Shown piece by piece: positions 44,813-54,925 of a stretch of DNA of 64,000 nt. The notes beneath the pieces are model-generated. The model was not told the origin of the DNA. It saw only the letters and a list, made by a program, of their open reading frames with translations, and did no database searches. The DNA comes from Candidatus Caccoplasma merdavium (GTDB lineage: Bacteria; Bacteroidota; Bacteroidia; Bacteroidales; UBA11471). Where the stretch lies: NCBI GenBank assembly GCA_018715595.1, contig DVLI01000025.1, forward strand, positions 1 through 64,000, written 5' to 3'. Made by a program: the position numbers and the translations under genes. Each line of letters begins with the position of its first letter. The stretch's first letter is position 1.

Positions 44813-45310
44813 ATGGAACTGTTTACTCCCGAATTCGGATTGGTATTCTGGATGTTCCTTGTGTTTGTCATTCTCTTTGTGATATTGGCAAAATATGCAT
44901 GGCCTGCCATCATGAACAGCGTCGACGCTCGAGCCGACCTCATCGATAAAGGCGTAGCCTATGCGCAGGAAGCCAAAAGCCAGCTCGAACATGCGACCGA
45001 AAATGCCCAGGTTCTTATCGGGGAAGCCCAGCAGAAACAACTCGAAATCTTGCGGGAAGCTGCCCAAATGAAGAGCCAAATCATCGAGGAAGCCCGCCAG
45101 GCAGCGACCGTCGAAGCCAAGAAAATCATCGATGCCGCCAATGTGTCGATAGAATTGGCCCGCAAGGAGTCGGAACGGCAATTCCGTCAGCAAGTCAGTG
45201 ACTTCGCTTTGCAGATAGCCGAGAAGCTGATGCGGAAAGAACTGGCCGGAGACAAACAACAAGCTGAGTTGGTCGACAAACTATTAAGTGATATCGAGAA
45301 TAAAAACTAA
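44813..45310 (+). CDS. atpF: ATP synthase Fo subunit b
   Basis: Peripheral stalk subunit of 165 residues. One N-terminal membrane helix (about 6-28, FGLVFWMFLVFVILFVILAK) is followed by a long charged coiled coil rich in Ala, Glu, Gln and Lys. Only one b-type gene is present, so the stalk is probably a homodimer. It lies 18 bp after atpE and 6 bp before atpH. Confidence 0.95.
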   Translation: MELFTPEFGLVFWMFLVFVILFVILAKYAWPAIMNSVDARADLIDKGVAYAQEAKSQLEHATENAQVLIGEAQQKQLEILREAAQMKSQIIEEARQAATVEAKKIIDAANVSIELARKESERQFRQQVSDFALQIAEKLMRKELAGDKQQAELVDKLLSDIENKN

Positions 45311-45316
45311 TACAAT

Positions 45317-45877
45317 ATGAACGAAGGACTTATTGCCCGCCGATATGCCAAGGCTTTGCTCAAATATGCGCAAGAGAAGGACAAGACCCTTCCCGTATAT
45401 GAAGCCGCTCGGCAAGTAGAAGCGAGTTTCATCGCCCGTCCCGATTTGCAGGAAGCGCTGCTCAACCCGGTGCTCAGTGCAGGCGAGAAAGAGGCGTTAA
45501 TGCTCTCTGCTGCCGGTGTCGATGCCGCTTCTTCGGAAGAATACCTTCGTTTTGCACGTCTGCTTCTGCATGAGCGTCGCGAAGACCATCTGCGCCAAAT
45601 CATGCTCATGTACCAAAAGATTTATCGCGACGTGAACCATATTGTCAGAGCCCAAATCATAACGGCTGCCCCTCTCGACAAGAAGATTCTTTCTCGCATC
45701 GAAGCCATCATCGAGCAACACTGCCCCAGTGCCCGCTTGGAGTTTGAACACATGGTCGACCCCGGAATCATCGGCGGTTTTGTGTTGAACGTCGGCGGTG
45801 AGCAGCTCGACGCTTCCCTCGAAAAAGAACTGAAACAATTGCGGTTAAAATTAATAAACAGCAAAACACGATTATGA
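45317..45877 (+). CDS. atpH: ATP synthase F1 subunit delta
   Basis: Stator subunit of 186 residues joining F1 to the b stalk. It has the family start [16 protein letters not shown] and the C-terminal segment [23 protein letters not shown] (shown in part; about 149-171). The stop codon overlaps the atpA start (ATGA overlap of 4 bp), so the two are translationally coupled. Confidence 0.94.
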   Translation: MNEGLIARRYAKALLKYAQEKDKTLPVYEAARQVEASFIARPDLQEALLNPVLSAGEKEALMLSAAGVDAASSEEYLRFARLLLHERREDHLRQIMLMYQKIYRDVNHIVRAQIITAAPLDKKILSRIEAIIEQHCPSARLEFEHMVDPGIIGGFVLNVGGEQLDASLEKELKQLRLKLINSKTRL

Positions 45878-47454
45878 TTAAACCAAGTGAGATTTCAGAT
45901 ATATTGAAACAGCAACTCGAAGAGGTCGACTCGAAGGTCTCTTTCGAAGAAGTCGGTACCGTGCTTGACGTCGGCGACGGTGTTGCCCACGTTTTCGGTC
46001 TCGACAACGTCAGTTCGAGTGAGCTCGTCGAGTTTGAAAACGGTGTGCGCGGTGTGGCCATGAACCTCGAAGAGAGCAACGTCGGTGTCATCTTGATGGG
46101 TGCCGACAGCAATACCGTAAAAGAGAACATGACCGTGCGTCGCACCGGCAAGATAGCCTCTATTCCCGTAGGCGATGGCTTGATAGGTCGTGTTATCAAT
46201 ACCCTGGGTGACCCTATCGACGGTGCCGGCCCCATTACCGGTGAAACCCTCACGTTGCCCCTCGACCGGAAAGCTCCCGGTGTGATTTTCCGTCAGCCCG
46301 TGAACCAGCCGTTGCAGACCGGTATCAAGGCTGTCGACGCCATGGTGCCCATCGGACGCGGACAGCGCGAGTTGATTATCGGTGACCGCCAGATCGGCAA
46401 GACATCGATTGCCATCGATACCATTATCAACCAACGTAAAAATTTTCTCGCCGGAGACCCTGTATACTGCATCTATGTCGCCATCGGACAGAAAGCCTCT
46501 TCGGTAGCCACCTTGGTCAACACCCTGCGTGAACACGGTGCCATGGACTATACCATCGTGCTGGCTGCCAATGCCTCCGACTCGGCGTCGATGCGCTATT
46601 ATGCTCCCTTTGCCGGAGCCACCATCGGTGAGTATTTCCGCGACAGCGGCCGTCATGCCCTTGTCGTGTATGACGACCTCTCGAAACAGGCCGTGGCCTA
46701 CCGTGAAATTTCGCTTATCTTGCGCCGACCCTCAGGACGTGAGGCTTACCCCGGAGATATTTTCTACCTCCACTCGCGTCTATTGGAGAGAGCCGCCAAG
46801 ATTATTGCCAATGATGCGGTTGCCGCTACGATGAACGACCTGCCCGAAGCGCTGAAACCTATTGTCAAAGGTGGCGGTTCGCTCACGGCACTTCCCATCA
46901 TCGAAACCCAGGCCGGTGACGTTTCGGCCTATATCCCGACCAACGTCATCTCCATTACCGACGGTCAGATATTCCTCGAAACGGGCCTCTTCAACCAAGG
47001 TATGCGTCCCGCCATCAACGTCGGTATCTCGGTATCGCGTGTCGGTGGCAACGCCCAAGTCAAAGCCATGAAGAAGGTGGCCGGTACCTTGAAAATCGAC
47101 CAGGCCCAATATCGTGAGCTCGAAGCCTTCACCAAGTTCGGCGGTGACCTCGACCCCGTAACCGCCATGGTTATCGACAAAGGCCGCAAGAACAGCATGT
47201 TGCTGGTGCAACCCCAGTACACGCCCATGCCTGTCGAGGAAGAAATCGCCGTTGTCTATTGCGGTACCCGCGGCCTGTTGGCCGATGTGCCCGTAGAAAA
47301 TGTGGCTGAGTTTGAGAAATATTTCCTCGAAATATTACGCGGTCGTCACGAGCAAGACGTTCTTACCCCGTTGCGTGAAGGAAAACTTACCCCCGAGGTC
47401 GAGACCATCTTGAAAGAAACAGCCCAAGAAGTAGTGAAACGCTTTAAGAAATAA
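45874..47454 (+). CDS. atpA: ATP synthase F1 subunit alpha
   Basis: Non-catalytic nucleotide-binding subunit of 526 residues. The P-loop [15 protein letters not shown] starts near residue 170. The signature [17 protein letters not shown] lies near residue 376. It overlaps atpH by 4 bp and precedes atpG by 6 bp. Confidence 0.97.
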   Translation: MIKPSEISDILKQQLEEVDSKVSFEEVGTVLDVGDGVAHVFGLDNVSSSELVEFENGVRGVAMNLEESNVGVILMGADSNTVKENMTVRRTGKIASIPVGDGLIGRVINTLGDPIDGAGPITGETLTLPLDRKAPGVIFRQPVNQPLQTGIKAVDAMVPIGRGQRELIIGDRQIGKTSIAIDTIINQRKNFLAGDPVYCIYVAIGQKASSVATLVNTLREHGAMDYTIVLAANASDSASMRYYAPFAGATIGEYFRDSGRHALVVYDDLSKQAVAYREISLILRRPSGREAYPGDIFYLHSRLLERAAKIIANDAVAATMNDLPEALKPIVKGGGSLTALPIIETQAGDVSAYIPTNVISITDGQIFLETGLFNQGMRPAINVGISVSRVGGNAQVKAMKKVAGTLKIDQAQYRELEAFTKFGGDLDPVTAMVIDKGRKNSMLLVQPQYTPMPVEEEIAVVYCGTRGLLADVPVENVAEFEKYFLEILRGRHEQDVLTPLREGKLTPEVETILKETAQEVVKRFKK

Positions 47455-47460
47455 TCTGCT

Positions 47461-48336
47461 ATGTCGACAATGCGCGAGTTGAAGGGAAGAATCGGCTCGG
47501 TAGAGTCTTCCCAGAAAATCACCGGTGCCATGAAGATGATTTCATCGGCAAAGTTGCGTAAAGCCGAGCAGGCTTTGCGTGGCATGGCACCCTACCGGGA
47601 ACAGTTGCAGTTGACCATCAACAATCTTCTCGAAGCCGACCGCGACTACGAGTCGCCCCTGACACAACAACGTCCTGTGCACCGGGTGGCCATCGTCCTG
47701 CTGGCTTCCGACGAGGGATTGTGCGGCGCTTACAACTCCAATCTCTACAAAGCCCTGCTTGCCCGCATCACCGAGTTGCATGCCGAGTTTTCCAGACAAC
47801 TTGCCATCGACGTCTATCCCGCCGGGAAAAAAGTCGTTTCGGCCGTGAACCGCACGGTCGGGATAACCTCTTGCCGGCGAGATGGCTTCCACGCCAAAAG
47901 CACGCCCGATGAGTTGAAACAGTTCATCGGCGAGATGACCCGAGCGTTTCTCGATGGGACCTATGACCGCGTAGAGTGCATCTATACCCACTATAAGAGC
48001 ATGGCCTCTCAAATCGTCAAGACGCGTACCCTGTTGCCTGTCAGTATCGAGGCCACGTCTGTTGCCAAAGCTCCCGCCCGGGTTACCCCCTATATCTATG
48101 AGCCGGGCAGTGCCGCCATTTTCGAGACGGTGTTGCCCCTCTTTGTCAATGCTTCGTTTATCGAAGCCTGCCTGCAAAGCCGCACGTCGGAGCAGGGCGC
48201 CCGCATCATTGCCATGCAGACCGCCAGTGACAATGCCGGCAAGTTGCTCGATGAGTTACGCATCGAATACAACAAGTTGCGCCAGCAAGGCATTACAAAC
48301 GAACTGCTCGACATCGTCGGCGGTTCGGTCAGATAA
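47461..48336 (+). CDS. atpG: ATP synthase F1 subunit gamma
   Basis: Central rotor shaft of 291 residues. It begins MSTMRELKGRIGSVESSQKI and ends with the conserved helix NNELLDIVGG-like sequence (NELLDIVGGS), both coiled-coil parts of gamma. The middle contains DEGLCGAYNSNL (about 82-93). It closes the ATP synthase block. An 88-bp gap with a terminator-like hairpin separates it from nuoI. Confidence 0.95.
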   Translation: MSTMRELKGRIGSVESSQKITGAMKMISSAKLRKAEQALRGMAPYREQLQLTINNLLEADRDYESPLTQQRPVHRVAIVLLASDEGLCGAYNSNLYKALLARITELHAEFSRQLAIDVYPAGKKVVSAVNRTVGITSCRRDGFHAKSTPDELKQFIGEMTRAFLDGTYDRVECIYTHYKSMASQIVKTRTLLPVSIEATSVAKAPARVTPYIYEPGSAAIFETVLPLFVNASFIEACLQSRTSEQGARIIAMQTASDNAGKLLDELRIEYNKLRQQGITNELLDIVGGSVR

Positions 48337-48353
48337 AACCAGACAACCAAACA

Positions 48354-48386
48354 AAAAGTACCGGGTTCCGGCCTGGTACTTTTATA
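48354..48386 (+). terminator. Terminator-like hairpin between atpG and nuoI
   Basis: AAAAGTACC (48354-48362) pairs perfectly with GGTACTTTT (48375-48383) around a GC-rich loop. It is followed by ATATG, so the T-run is only the four T of the stem. It would be a partial terminator. No TAnnTTTG element is seen between it and nuoI at 48425, so nuoI-N probably depends on readthrough. Confidence 0.65.
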
Positions 48387-48424
48387 TGTAAAAACGAAAA
48401 AAAGAAAGAGCTACATTACCATTT

Positions 48425-48886
48425 ATGGAAAGTTTAAAAAATTACTTTGTCAATTTCTGGAAAGGACTGTGGAGTCTTCTCGTGGGAATGAAAGTAACAG
48501 GCACCGAGTTTGTTACGCCGAAAGTGACCGAGCAATATCCCGAGAATCGTGAGACGTTGCATATTGCCGACCGTTTCAGAGCCACTCTTACGCTCAAATT
48601 CGACGCCGAAGGTCAACACAAATGTATCGCGTGCGGTATTTGTCAGATGAACTGCCCCAACCACACCATACAGGTCATCTCCAAGAAAGTCGAGACCGAA
48701 GACGGGAAATCCAAACGGGTGCTCGACGACTATATCTATGACCTGGGCAGTTGCGTCTTCTGCCAGCTGTGCGTAAATACCTGTCCGCATGACGCGCTCG
48801 AATTTACCAACGAGTTCGAACAAGCCGTCTTCGACCGCACCAAACTGGTAAAGCATCTCAACCGTAAACCTGAAAATTCAAAATAA
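48425..48886 (+). CDS. nuoI: NADH-quinone oxidoreductase subunit I
   Basis: Ferredoxin-like peripheral-arm subunit of 153 residues that carries clusters N6a and N6b. The two 4Fe-4S motifs are CIACGICQMNCP (about 61-72) and CVFCQLCVNTCP (about 108-119). An amphipathic N-terminal helix (NYFVNFWKGLWSLLVGM) contacts the membrane. It resumes the nuo series after the ATP synthase block. Confidence 0.96.
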   Translation: MESLKNYFVNFWKGLWSLLVGMKVTGTEFVTPKVTEQYPENRETLHIADRFRATLTLKFDAEGQHKCIACGICQMNCPNHTIQVISKKVETEDGKSKRVLDDYIYDLGSCVFCQLCVNTCPHDALEFTNEFEQAVFDRTKLVKHLNRKPENSK

Positions 48887-48895
48887 CATTTCGAT

Positions 48896-49408
48896 ATGGA
48901 ACAAGTAGCCAATCAAGTCATATTCTTCCTGCTCTCGGCAGTCATTGTCGTGTGCTCGATTATGGCCGTGACCAGCCGTCGCATCTTGCGTGCAGCCACC
49001 TATCTGCTCTTTGTGCTCTTTGCAACGGCCGGGTATTATTTTCAACTCGATTACCATTTCTTGGGAGCCGTGCAGGTGACCATCTACGCCGGAGGTATCT
49101 TGGTGCTCTTCGTCTTTGCCATCTTGCTCACCAGCAAGTTGGGGGAGAAAAGCGACCGCATCTCTTCCCGCAAGCGCGGCTGGGGGCTCTTTGCCGCCAT
49201 TCTCGGTGCCTGCATCTGCGGATATACCCTCCTCACTCACGATTTCTTCCCCTCTCAGTTCGCCGCCGGTGGTGAGCTCGATATGAAGACGGTGGGACAT
49301 GCGCTCATGGGTATGGATAAATATCAATATCTTTTGCCCTTTGAAGCCATCAGTGTGCTGTTACTCGCTTGTATAATCGGAGGCATCATGATTGCCCGTA
49401 AAAGATAA
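48896..49408 (+). CDS. nuoJ: NADH-quinone oxidoreductase subunit J
   Basis: Membrane subunit of 170 residues with five helices. The conserved third-helix region YHFLGAVQVTIYAGGILVLF (about 57-76) contains the pi-bulge segment of this family. It lies 9 bp after nuoI and 8 bp before nuoK. Confidence 0.95.
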   Translation: MEQVANQVIFFLLSAVIVVCSIMAVTSRRILRAATYLLFVLFATAGYYFQLDYHFLGAVQVTIYAGGILVLFVFAILLTSKLGEKSDRISSRKRGWGLFAAILGACICGYTLLTHDFFPSQFAAGGELDMKTVGHALMGMDKYQYLLPFEAISVLLLACIIGGIMIARKR

Positions 49409-49416
49409 GAAAGACT

Positions 49417-49728
49417 ATGGAAATACCCATGATTTACTATGTTGTGGTGAGTACCATCATGTTCTTTGCCGGAGTCTACGGCTTTGTGACCCGTCATAAC
49501 CTGCTGGCTATTCTCATATCGCTCGAACTGATGCTCAACGCGGTCGACATCAACTTTGTCGTCTTCAACCGCTATCTCTTCCCCGGTCAGCTCGAAGGTT
49601 TCTTCTTCACCCTCTTTGCCGTGGCCATAGCCGCTGCCGAGACCGCGATTGCCATTGCCATCATCATCAACATCTATCGGAATATCCGTAACATCAATGT
49701 CGATAACGTCGACAAAATGAAATATTGA
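49417..49728 (+). CDS. nuoK: NADH-quinone oxidoreductase subunit K
   Basis: Membrane subunit of 103 residues with three helices. Conserved Glu residues in the second and third helices, part of the proton path, are visible in ISLELMLNAVDINFV (about 34-48) and AIAAAETAIAIAI (about 68-80). A later start at 49429 is possible. Confidence 0.95.
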   Translation: MEIPMIYYVVVSTIMFFAGVYGFVTRHNLLAILISLELMLNAVDINFVVFNRYLFPGQLEGFFFTLFAVAIAAAETAIAIAIIINIYRNIRNINVDNVDKMKY

Positions 49729-49754
49729 GAAACTATCGCTACTGAACAACGATT

Positions 49755-51659
49755 ATGGAATACGCTTATATCATACTGTTGTTGCCGATGCTGATGTTTA
49801 TCACGCTCGGTCTTTGCGGCCATAAAATGTCGCACCGCACGGCCGGGTTGTTAGGCACGTCGGCTCTTTTTGTCATTACCATTCTGTCATACATCGTCGC
49901 TGCTCAATATTTCATGCAGCCGCGTGTCGATGGCATTTATCCCACTCTCACGCCCTATCACTTCGAGTGGTTGCGTTTCACCGAGTGGCTGCACATCGAC
50001 TTGGGTATCATGCTCGACCCCATTTCGGTCATGATGCTGGTGGTCATTACCACCGTATCGTCGATGGTGCACCTTTACAGCCTTGGCTATATGCACGGTG
50101 AAGTAGGGTTCCAGCGTTACTATGCTTTCCTTTCGCTCTTCACCTTCTCCATGCTCGGACTGGTGGTCGCCACCAACATTTTCCAAATGTATATCTTCTG
50201 GGAGCTTGTGGGTGTGTCGTCATACCTGCTCATCGGCTTCTATTACACCCGCCAGTCGGCCGTTGCCGCCTCGAAAAAGGCGTTCATCGTCACCCGTTTT
50301 GCCGACCTGGGTTTCCTGCTCGGTATCTTGTTGCTCTCCTATTATACCAAGACGTTCGACTTTGCCACCCTCACCAGCGGTGAAGTTTCGCTCGTGGGCA
50401 CAACGGCCGGAAAGACATTCCTCGGTGTGTCGGTTGCTTCTTGGGCCATGATGTTGGTATTTATGGGAGGTGCCGGTAAGTCGGCCATGTTCCCGTTGCA
50501 CATTTGGTTGCCCGATGCCATGGAAGGTCCTACCCCTGTCTCGGCCCTTATCCATGCCGCAACGATGGTGGTGGCCGGTGTGTTCCTGGTGGCACGTCTC
50601 TTCCCTATCTATGTCACCACCCCCGAGGTACTCACCGTCATTACGGTCATCGGCGCCGTTACCGCTCTCTATGCGGCCGTCGTGGCTTGTGTGCAGACCG
50701 ACATTAAGCGTGTGCTGGCATTCTCTACCATTTCGCAGATTGCCTTTATGATTGTCGCTCTCGGCGTGACCACCGAGATGAACGGACACGGAGCCCTCGG
50801 TTATATGGCTTCCATGTTCCACCTCTTTACCCACGCCATGTTCAAGGCCCTTCTCTTCCTCGGTGCCGGTGCCATCATTCATGCTGTGCACTCCAACGAG
50901 ATGTCGGAGATGGGCGGCTTGCGCAAATATATGCCGATAACCCACATTACCTTCCTCATCGCCTGCTTGGCCATTGCCGGTATTCCTCCCTTCTCGGGCT
51001 TTTTCAGCAAAGACGAGATTTTGGCTGCCGCTTTTGAAAAGAGCACGTTCTGGGGCGTGTGGATGTCGCTTGTTGCCGGTCTCACGGCTTTCTACATGTT
51101 CCGTCTTTACTACAACATTTTCTGGGGCAAGGAGGCTCACCACGAGCACACGCCGCATGAGGCACCCAAGACGATGTCGATACCTCTCATTTTCTTGGCC
51201 TTGGTTACCTGCTTTGCCGGGTTCATACCCTTCGGCCACTTTGTGACGGCCAGCGGTCTTTCCTATACCATTCACCTCAACTGGGCTGTGGCCGGTACCA
51301 GCATCGGTATTGCCATCGTGGGAATCGCCTTGGCCACCTGGCTCTATATGAAGCCCAATGACAAGCCGGCTCGCATGGCTCAGTCGATGAGTGCTCTCCA
51401 TCGCTGGGCTTATCACCGCTTCTACATCGATGAGGTATATATGTATATTACCCACAAAATCATCTTCCGCCATATCTCGACGCCCATTGCCTGGTTTGAC
51501 CGCCATGTCGTCGACGGGACGATGAATCTCATGGCGACCCTCACCCAGTCGGCCTCTTACCACATCAGAGGCTTGCAGTCGGGACGCTTGCAGTCTTACG
51601 CCGTTGTCTTCCTGCTTGGCGCCATGATTATCGCATTCGTTGTATTGTGTTGCTTCTAA
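49755..51659 (+). CDS. nuoL: NADH-quinone oxidoreductase subunit L
   Basis: Antiporter-like proton-pumping subunit of 634 residues at the far end of the membrane arm. It has FWELVGVSSYLLIGFYY (about 144-160), the core SAMFPLHIWLPDAMEGPTPV (about 242-261) and IHAATMVVAGVFL. The long lateral helix is in the C-terminal part. The length is normal. nuoM starts 40 bp downstream. Confidence 0.96.
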   Translation: MEYAYIILLLPMLMFITLGLCGHKMSHRTAGLLGTSALFVITILSYIVAAQYFMQPRVDGIYPTLTPYHFEWLRFTEWLHIDLGIMLDPISVMMLVVITTVSSMVHLYSLGYMHGEVGFQRYYAFLSLFTFSMLGLVVATNIFQMYIFWELVGVSSYLLIGFYYTRQSAVAASKKAFIVTRFADLGFLLGILLLSYYTKTFDFATLTSGEVSLVGTTAGKTFLGVSVASWAMMLVFMGGAGKSAMFPLHIWLPDAMEGPTPVSALIHAATMVVAGVFLVARLFPIYVTTPEVLTVITVIGAVTALYAAVVACVQTDIKRVLAFSTISQIAFMIVALGVTTEMNGHGALGYMASMFHLFTHAMFKALLFLGAGAIIHAVHSNEMSEMGGLRKYMPITHITFLIACLAIAGIPPFSGFFSKDEILAAAFEKSTFWGVWMSLVAGLTAFYMFRLYYNIFWGKEAHHEHTPHEAPKTMSIPLIFLALVTCFAGFIPFGHFVTASGLSYTIHLNWAVAGTSIGIAIVGIALATWLYMKPNDKPARMAQSMSALHRWAYHRFYIDEVYMYITHKIIFRHISTPIAWFDRHVVDGTMNLMATLTQSASYHIRGLQSGRLQSYAVVFLLGAMIIAFVVLCCF

Positions 51660-51699
51660 TGAACTCTATCGGAAACAGAAAAAACGAGTTGAATATATT

Positions 51700-53199
51700 A
51701 TGAACTTTTTATCTTTATTCGTGCTTATCCCTCTTTTGATGATGGCCGGTCTGGCCCTCTCGAAAGAGATGAAACAAATACGCGCCGTTGCCGTCATCGG
51801 CTCGTCGTTGCAGCTGGTTCTGTCCTTCGTCTTGTTGTTTATGTTCTTGGGCGAACGTGCTGCCGGTAACACGGCCGAGATGCTTTTTGTCGCCGATACC
51901 GTGTGGTATGCGCCGCTGGGCATTCATTATACGGTGGGTGTCGACGGGGTGTCGGTTGCCATGCTGGTGCTCTCGGCCATCATCGTTTTTGCCGGGGTTT
52001 TCGCTTCGTGGAAAATCGAACCGCTGCCCAAGGAATTTTTCTTGTGGCTGATACTCCTCTCGATTGGCGTGTTCGGGTTCTTCATCTCCATCAACCTCTT
52101 CACGATGTTCATGTTCTATGAGATAGCCCTTATCCCCATGTACCTGCTCATCGGTGTGTGGGGGAGCGGCAACAAGACCTACTCGGCCATGAAGCTGACC
52201 TTGATGCTCATGGGCGGTTCGGCTCTTCTGCTGGTGGGTATCCTGGGCATCTACTTCAACTCTTCGGCCGATGGGAATCTGACCATGAATATCCTCGAAA
52301 TAGCCCGTAACAATGCCATACCCCACGAGATGCAATATTATCTCTTCCCGCTCACATTTGTGGGATTCGGCGTGCTGGGAGCCATGTTCCCCTTCCACAC
52401 ATGGTCGCCCGACGGTCACGCCTCGGCGCCTACGGCCGTGTCGATGTTGCACGCCGGTGTGCTCATGAAACTGGGAGGTTACGGCTGCTTCCGCGTGGCC
52501 ATGTACCTCATGCCTTGGGCTACTACCGAACTGTCGTGGATTTTCTTGATTCTTACCGGTATCAGTGTTGTCTATGGGGCATTCAGCGCTTGCGTGCAGA
52601 CCGACCTCAAATACATCAACGCCTACTCTTCGGTGAGCCACTGCGGTCTTGTGCTCTTCGCCTTGCTCATGTGGAACACCACCGCCATGACCGGTGCCGT
52701 GTTGCAGATGCTCTCGCACGGATTGATGACGGCTCTCTTCTTTGCCCTCATCGGTATGATTTACGGTCGTACCCACACCCGTGACATTCGCGAGATGGGT
52801 GGGCTTATGAAAATCATGCCTTTCCTCTCGGCCTGCTATGTGATTGCCGGTCTTGCTTCACTGGGTCTTCCCGGACTGAGCGGCTTCGTGGCCGAGATGA
52901 CTGTCTTTGTCGGTTCGTTCCAGTGGGACGATACTTTCCGTCGCGTCTTTACCATCGTAGCCTGCACCTCTATTGTGATTACCGCCGTCTATATTTTGCG
53001 GGTGGTCGGCAAGTTGCTCTATGGTAAAGTGCAGAACGAGCACCATCGTGAGTTGACCGATGCCGCTTGGTTTGAACGCCTTTCGGCTATCACCCTCATC
53101 GTGGGTGTAGCCGCCATCGGTATGGCTCCGGGTTGGATTGCCAATCTTATCAGCGACAGCATGAGTGTGATCAGTGAACGTATTTTGCAATATATCTAA
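51700..53199 (+). CDS. nuoM: NADH-quinone oxidoreductase subunit M
   Basis: Antiporter-like proton-pumping subunit of 499 residues. It has FMFYEIALIPMYLLIGVWG (about 138-156), PFHTWSPDGHASAPTAVSML (about 232-251) and AGVLMKLGGYG. The open frame begins at 51640, but the ATG at 51700 (MNFLSLFVLIPLLMMAG) gives the normal N-terminal helix. It is followed by nuoN after 15 bp. Confidence 0.95.
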   Translation: MNFLSLFVLIPLLMMAGLALSKEMKQIRAVAVIGSSLQLVLSFVLLFMFLGERAAGNTAEMLFVADTVWYAPLGIHYTVGVDGVSVAMLVLSAIIVFAGVFASWKIEPLPKEFFLWLILLSIGVFGFFISINLFTMFMFYEIALIPMYLLIGVWGSGNKTYSAMKLTLMLMGGSALLLVGILGIYFNSSADGNLTMNILEIARNNAIPHEMQYYLFPLTFVGFGVLGAMFPFHTWSPDGHASAPTAVSMLHAGVLMKLGGYGCFRVAMYLMPWATTELSWIFLILTGISVVYGAFSACVQTDLKYINAYSSVSHCGLVLFALLMWNTTAMTGAVLQMLSHGLMTALFFALIGMIYGRTHTRDIREMGGLMKIMPFLSACYVIAGLASLGLPGLSGFVAEMTVFVGSFQWDDTFRRVFTIVACTSIVITAVYILRVVGKLLYGKVQNEHHRELTDAAWFERLSAITLIVGVAAIGMAPGWIANLISDSMSVISERILQYI

Positions 53200-53214
53200 T
53201 CAGAAACTAAGTAT

Positions 53215-54636
53215 ATGGATTTTTCAAACTTTCTGTGGATGCGCGATGAGTTGTCGCTCTTGACAATTATTCTTGTCCTCTTCCTTTACGACACATTCGG
53301 CACGGAGAAGAGCCGCCGCGCTTTCTCGTGGGTGGCCTGCCTGTTGCTGGCAGCCCAGACGGCTTTCCTCTTTTTCAATCCCGTGACGGGGGAAGCCTTC
53401 GGCGGTATGTACCAGACATCGCCCGTCATCAACGTCGTGAAAATCGTACTCAATATAGGAACCTTGCTGGTACTCATTCAGGCCAATGCCTGGGCCAAGT
53501 CGCCCGACATGGCGGTGCGCCGGGGTGAGTTCTACGTCCTCACGCTCATGACCCTGCTGGGTATGTACCTGATGATTTCCTCGGGCAACTTCCTGCTCTT
53601 CTTCATCGGGCTCGAAATGGCATCGCTGCCCCTCACGGCCTTGGTGGCCATTGAGAAGTACCACCAGCTCTCCTACGAGGCGGCTGCCAAATATGTCTTT
53701 GTGGCGCTCTTTTCCTCGTCGCTCATGCTGTTGGGCATCTCCTTCATCTACGGCGCCGTGGGTACGCTCTATTTTACCGACATGGCGGCTCAACTCCTGG
53801 GTACCCCGCTGCTCTATGTGGGCCTCGTGCTTTTCCTGGCCGGCATGGGCTTCAAAATTTCCATCGTGCCCTTCCACCTCTGGACGGCCGATGTTTACCA
53901 GGGCGCTCCGACCTCTATCACCGCCTATCTCTCGGTTATCTCAAAAGGGGCTGCGGCCTTTGCCTTGATGGTGGTTCTCTTCAAGGTATTCTCTTCGGTG
54001 GCTGTCGTGTGGCAACCGGTTCTGTGGGGACTTATCGTGATTACGATTACCATCGGTAACCTCTTTGCCGTGCGTCAGAAAAACCTCAAACGCTTCATGG
54101 CCTTCTCGTCGATTTCGCAAGCCGGATACATTCTGTTGGGTGTCATTGCCGGTTCGGCTGTGGGCATGACCTCGCTCATCTATTATGTGCTGGTGTATGT
54201 CTTCTCCAACTTGGCCGTCTTCGGTGTGATTTCTGTTATCGAGAATGCGACGGGTAAGGTCGGCATGGACGATTACAACGGTCTCTACCGCACCAACCCC
54301 AAGTTGAGCGTGGCCATGATGCTGGCTCTTTTCTCGCTGGCCGGTATTCCTCCCTTCGCCGGATTTTTCAGCAAGTTCTTCATCTTCTATGCCGCCGTCG
54401 AGGAGGGATTCTATGTATTGGTGTTCATCGCCTTGCTCAATACCATCATCTCTCTCTACTACTATCTGCTGGTGGTGAAGGCGATGTTTATCCGTCAGGA
54501 CGATTGCGTGATACCCACTATCCAGAGCGACGGCGCCTCGAAACTCAGCATTTCGCTCTGCGTGCTTGGCGTGCTGTTGGTGGGATTGATCAGCGGTATC
54601 TATTCGTCGATTACCCCCTTATCGTTCGGAATGTAA
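53215..54636 (+). CDS. nuoN: NADH-quinone oxidoreductase subunit N
   Basis: Antiporter-like proton-pumping subunit of 473 residues. It has FFIGLEMASLPLTALVAIEK (about 128-147), VPFHLWTADVYQGAPTSITA (about 221-240) and AGIPPFAGFFSKFFIF. It is the last gene of the nuo-atp-nuo run and is followed by a strong terminator. Confidence 0.95.
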   Translation: MDFSNFLWMRDELSLLTIILVLFLYDTFGTEKSRRAFSWVACLLLAAQTAFLFFNPVTGEAFGGMYQTSPVINVVKIVLNIGTLLVLIQANAWAKSPDMAVRRGEFYVLTLMTLLGMYLMISSGNFLLFFIGLEMASLPLTALVAIEKYHQLSYEAAAKYVFVALFSSSLMLLGISFIYGAVGTLYFTDMAAQLLGTPLLYVGLVLFLAGMGFKISIVPFHLWTADVYQGAPTSITAYLSVISKGAAAFALMVVLFKVFSSVAVVWQPVLWGLIVITITIGNLFAVRQKNLKRFMAFSSISQAGYILLGVIAGSAVGMTSLIYYVLVYVFSNLAVFGVISVIENATGKVGMDDYNGLYRTNPKLSVAMMLALFSLAGIPPFAGFFSKFFIFYAAVEEGFYVLVFIALLNTIISLYYYLLVVKAMFIRQDDCVIPTIQSDGASKLSISLCVLGVLLVGLISGIYSSITPLSFGM

Positions 54637-54665
54637 TTTTGTAATTGATTATAACGACGACAGGT

Positions 54666-54706
54666 GCAGGCGGCAGAACGTAGGTTTTGCCGCCTGCCGT
54701 TTTTTT
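54666..54706 (+). terminator. Terminator of the nuo-atp-nuo run
   Basis: GCAGGCGGCA (54666-54675) pairs perfectly with TGCCGCCTGC (54688-54697). It is followed by CG and seven T. It lies 30 nt after the nuoN stop codon. Confidence 0.88.
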
Positions 54707-54828
54707 CTCCCGCCGGCAATGCGTGGCGGATTGGAAGTGTGACCAGTATGATGAATTTCCACTTTCGGTGTCGGGGGCTTTGTGCCGCTCCGCAGCCGAG
54801 GCCGTGGGGTATTGGGAGTCGGCTGGTA

Positions 54829-54862
54829 CAAAAAAAGCGACGTTCGATGAAGAACGTCGCTT
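54829..54862 (-). terminator. Terminator of fabD
   Basis: AAGCGACGTTC (54835-54845) pairs perfectly with GAACGTCGCTT (54852-54862). On the minus strand it is followed by a run of T. Confidence 0.85.
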
Positions 54863-54925
54863 GTCGAATAAAGGTTTACAAAGATAACGGGTCGTTTTTT
54901 CCGAATCGCCCGTGGGGCGTGCCAG

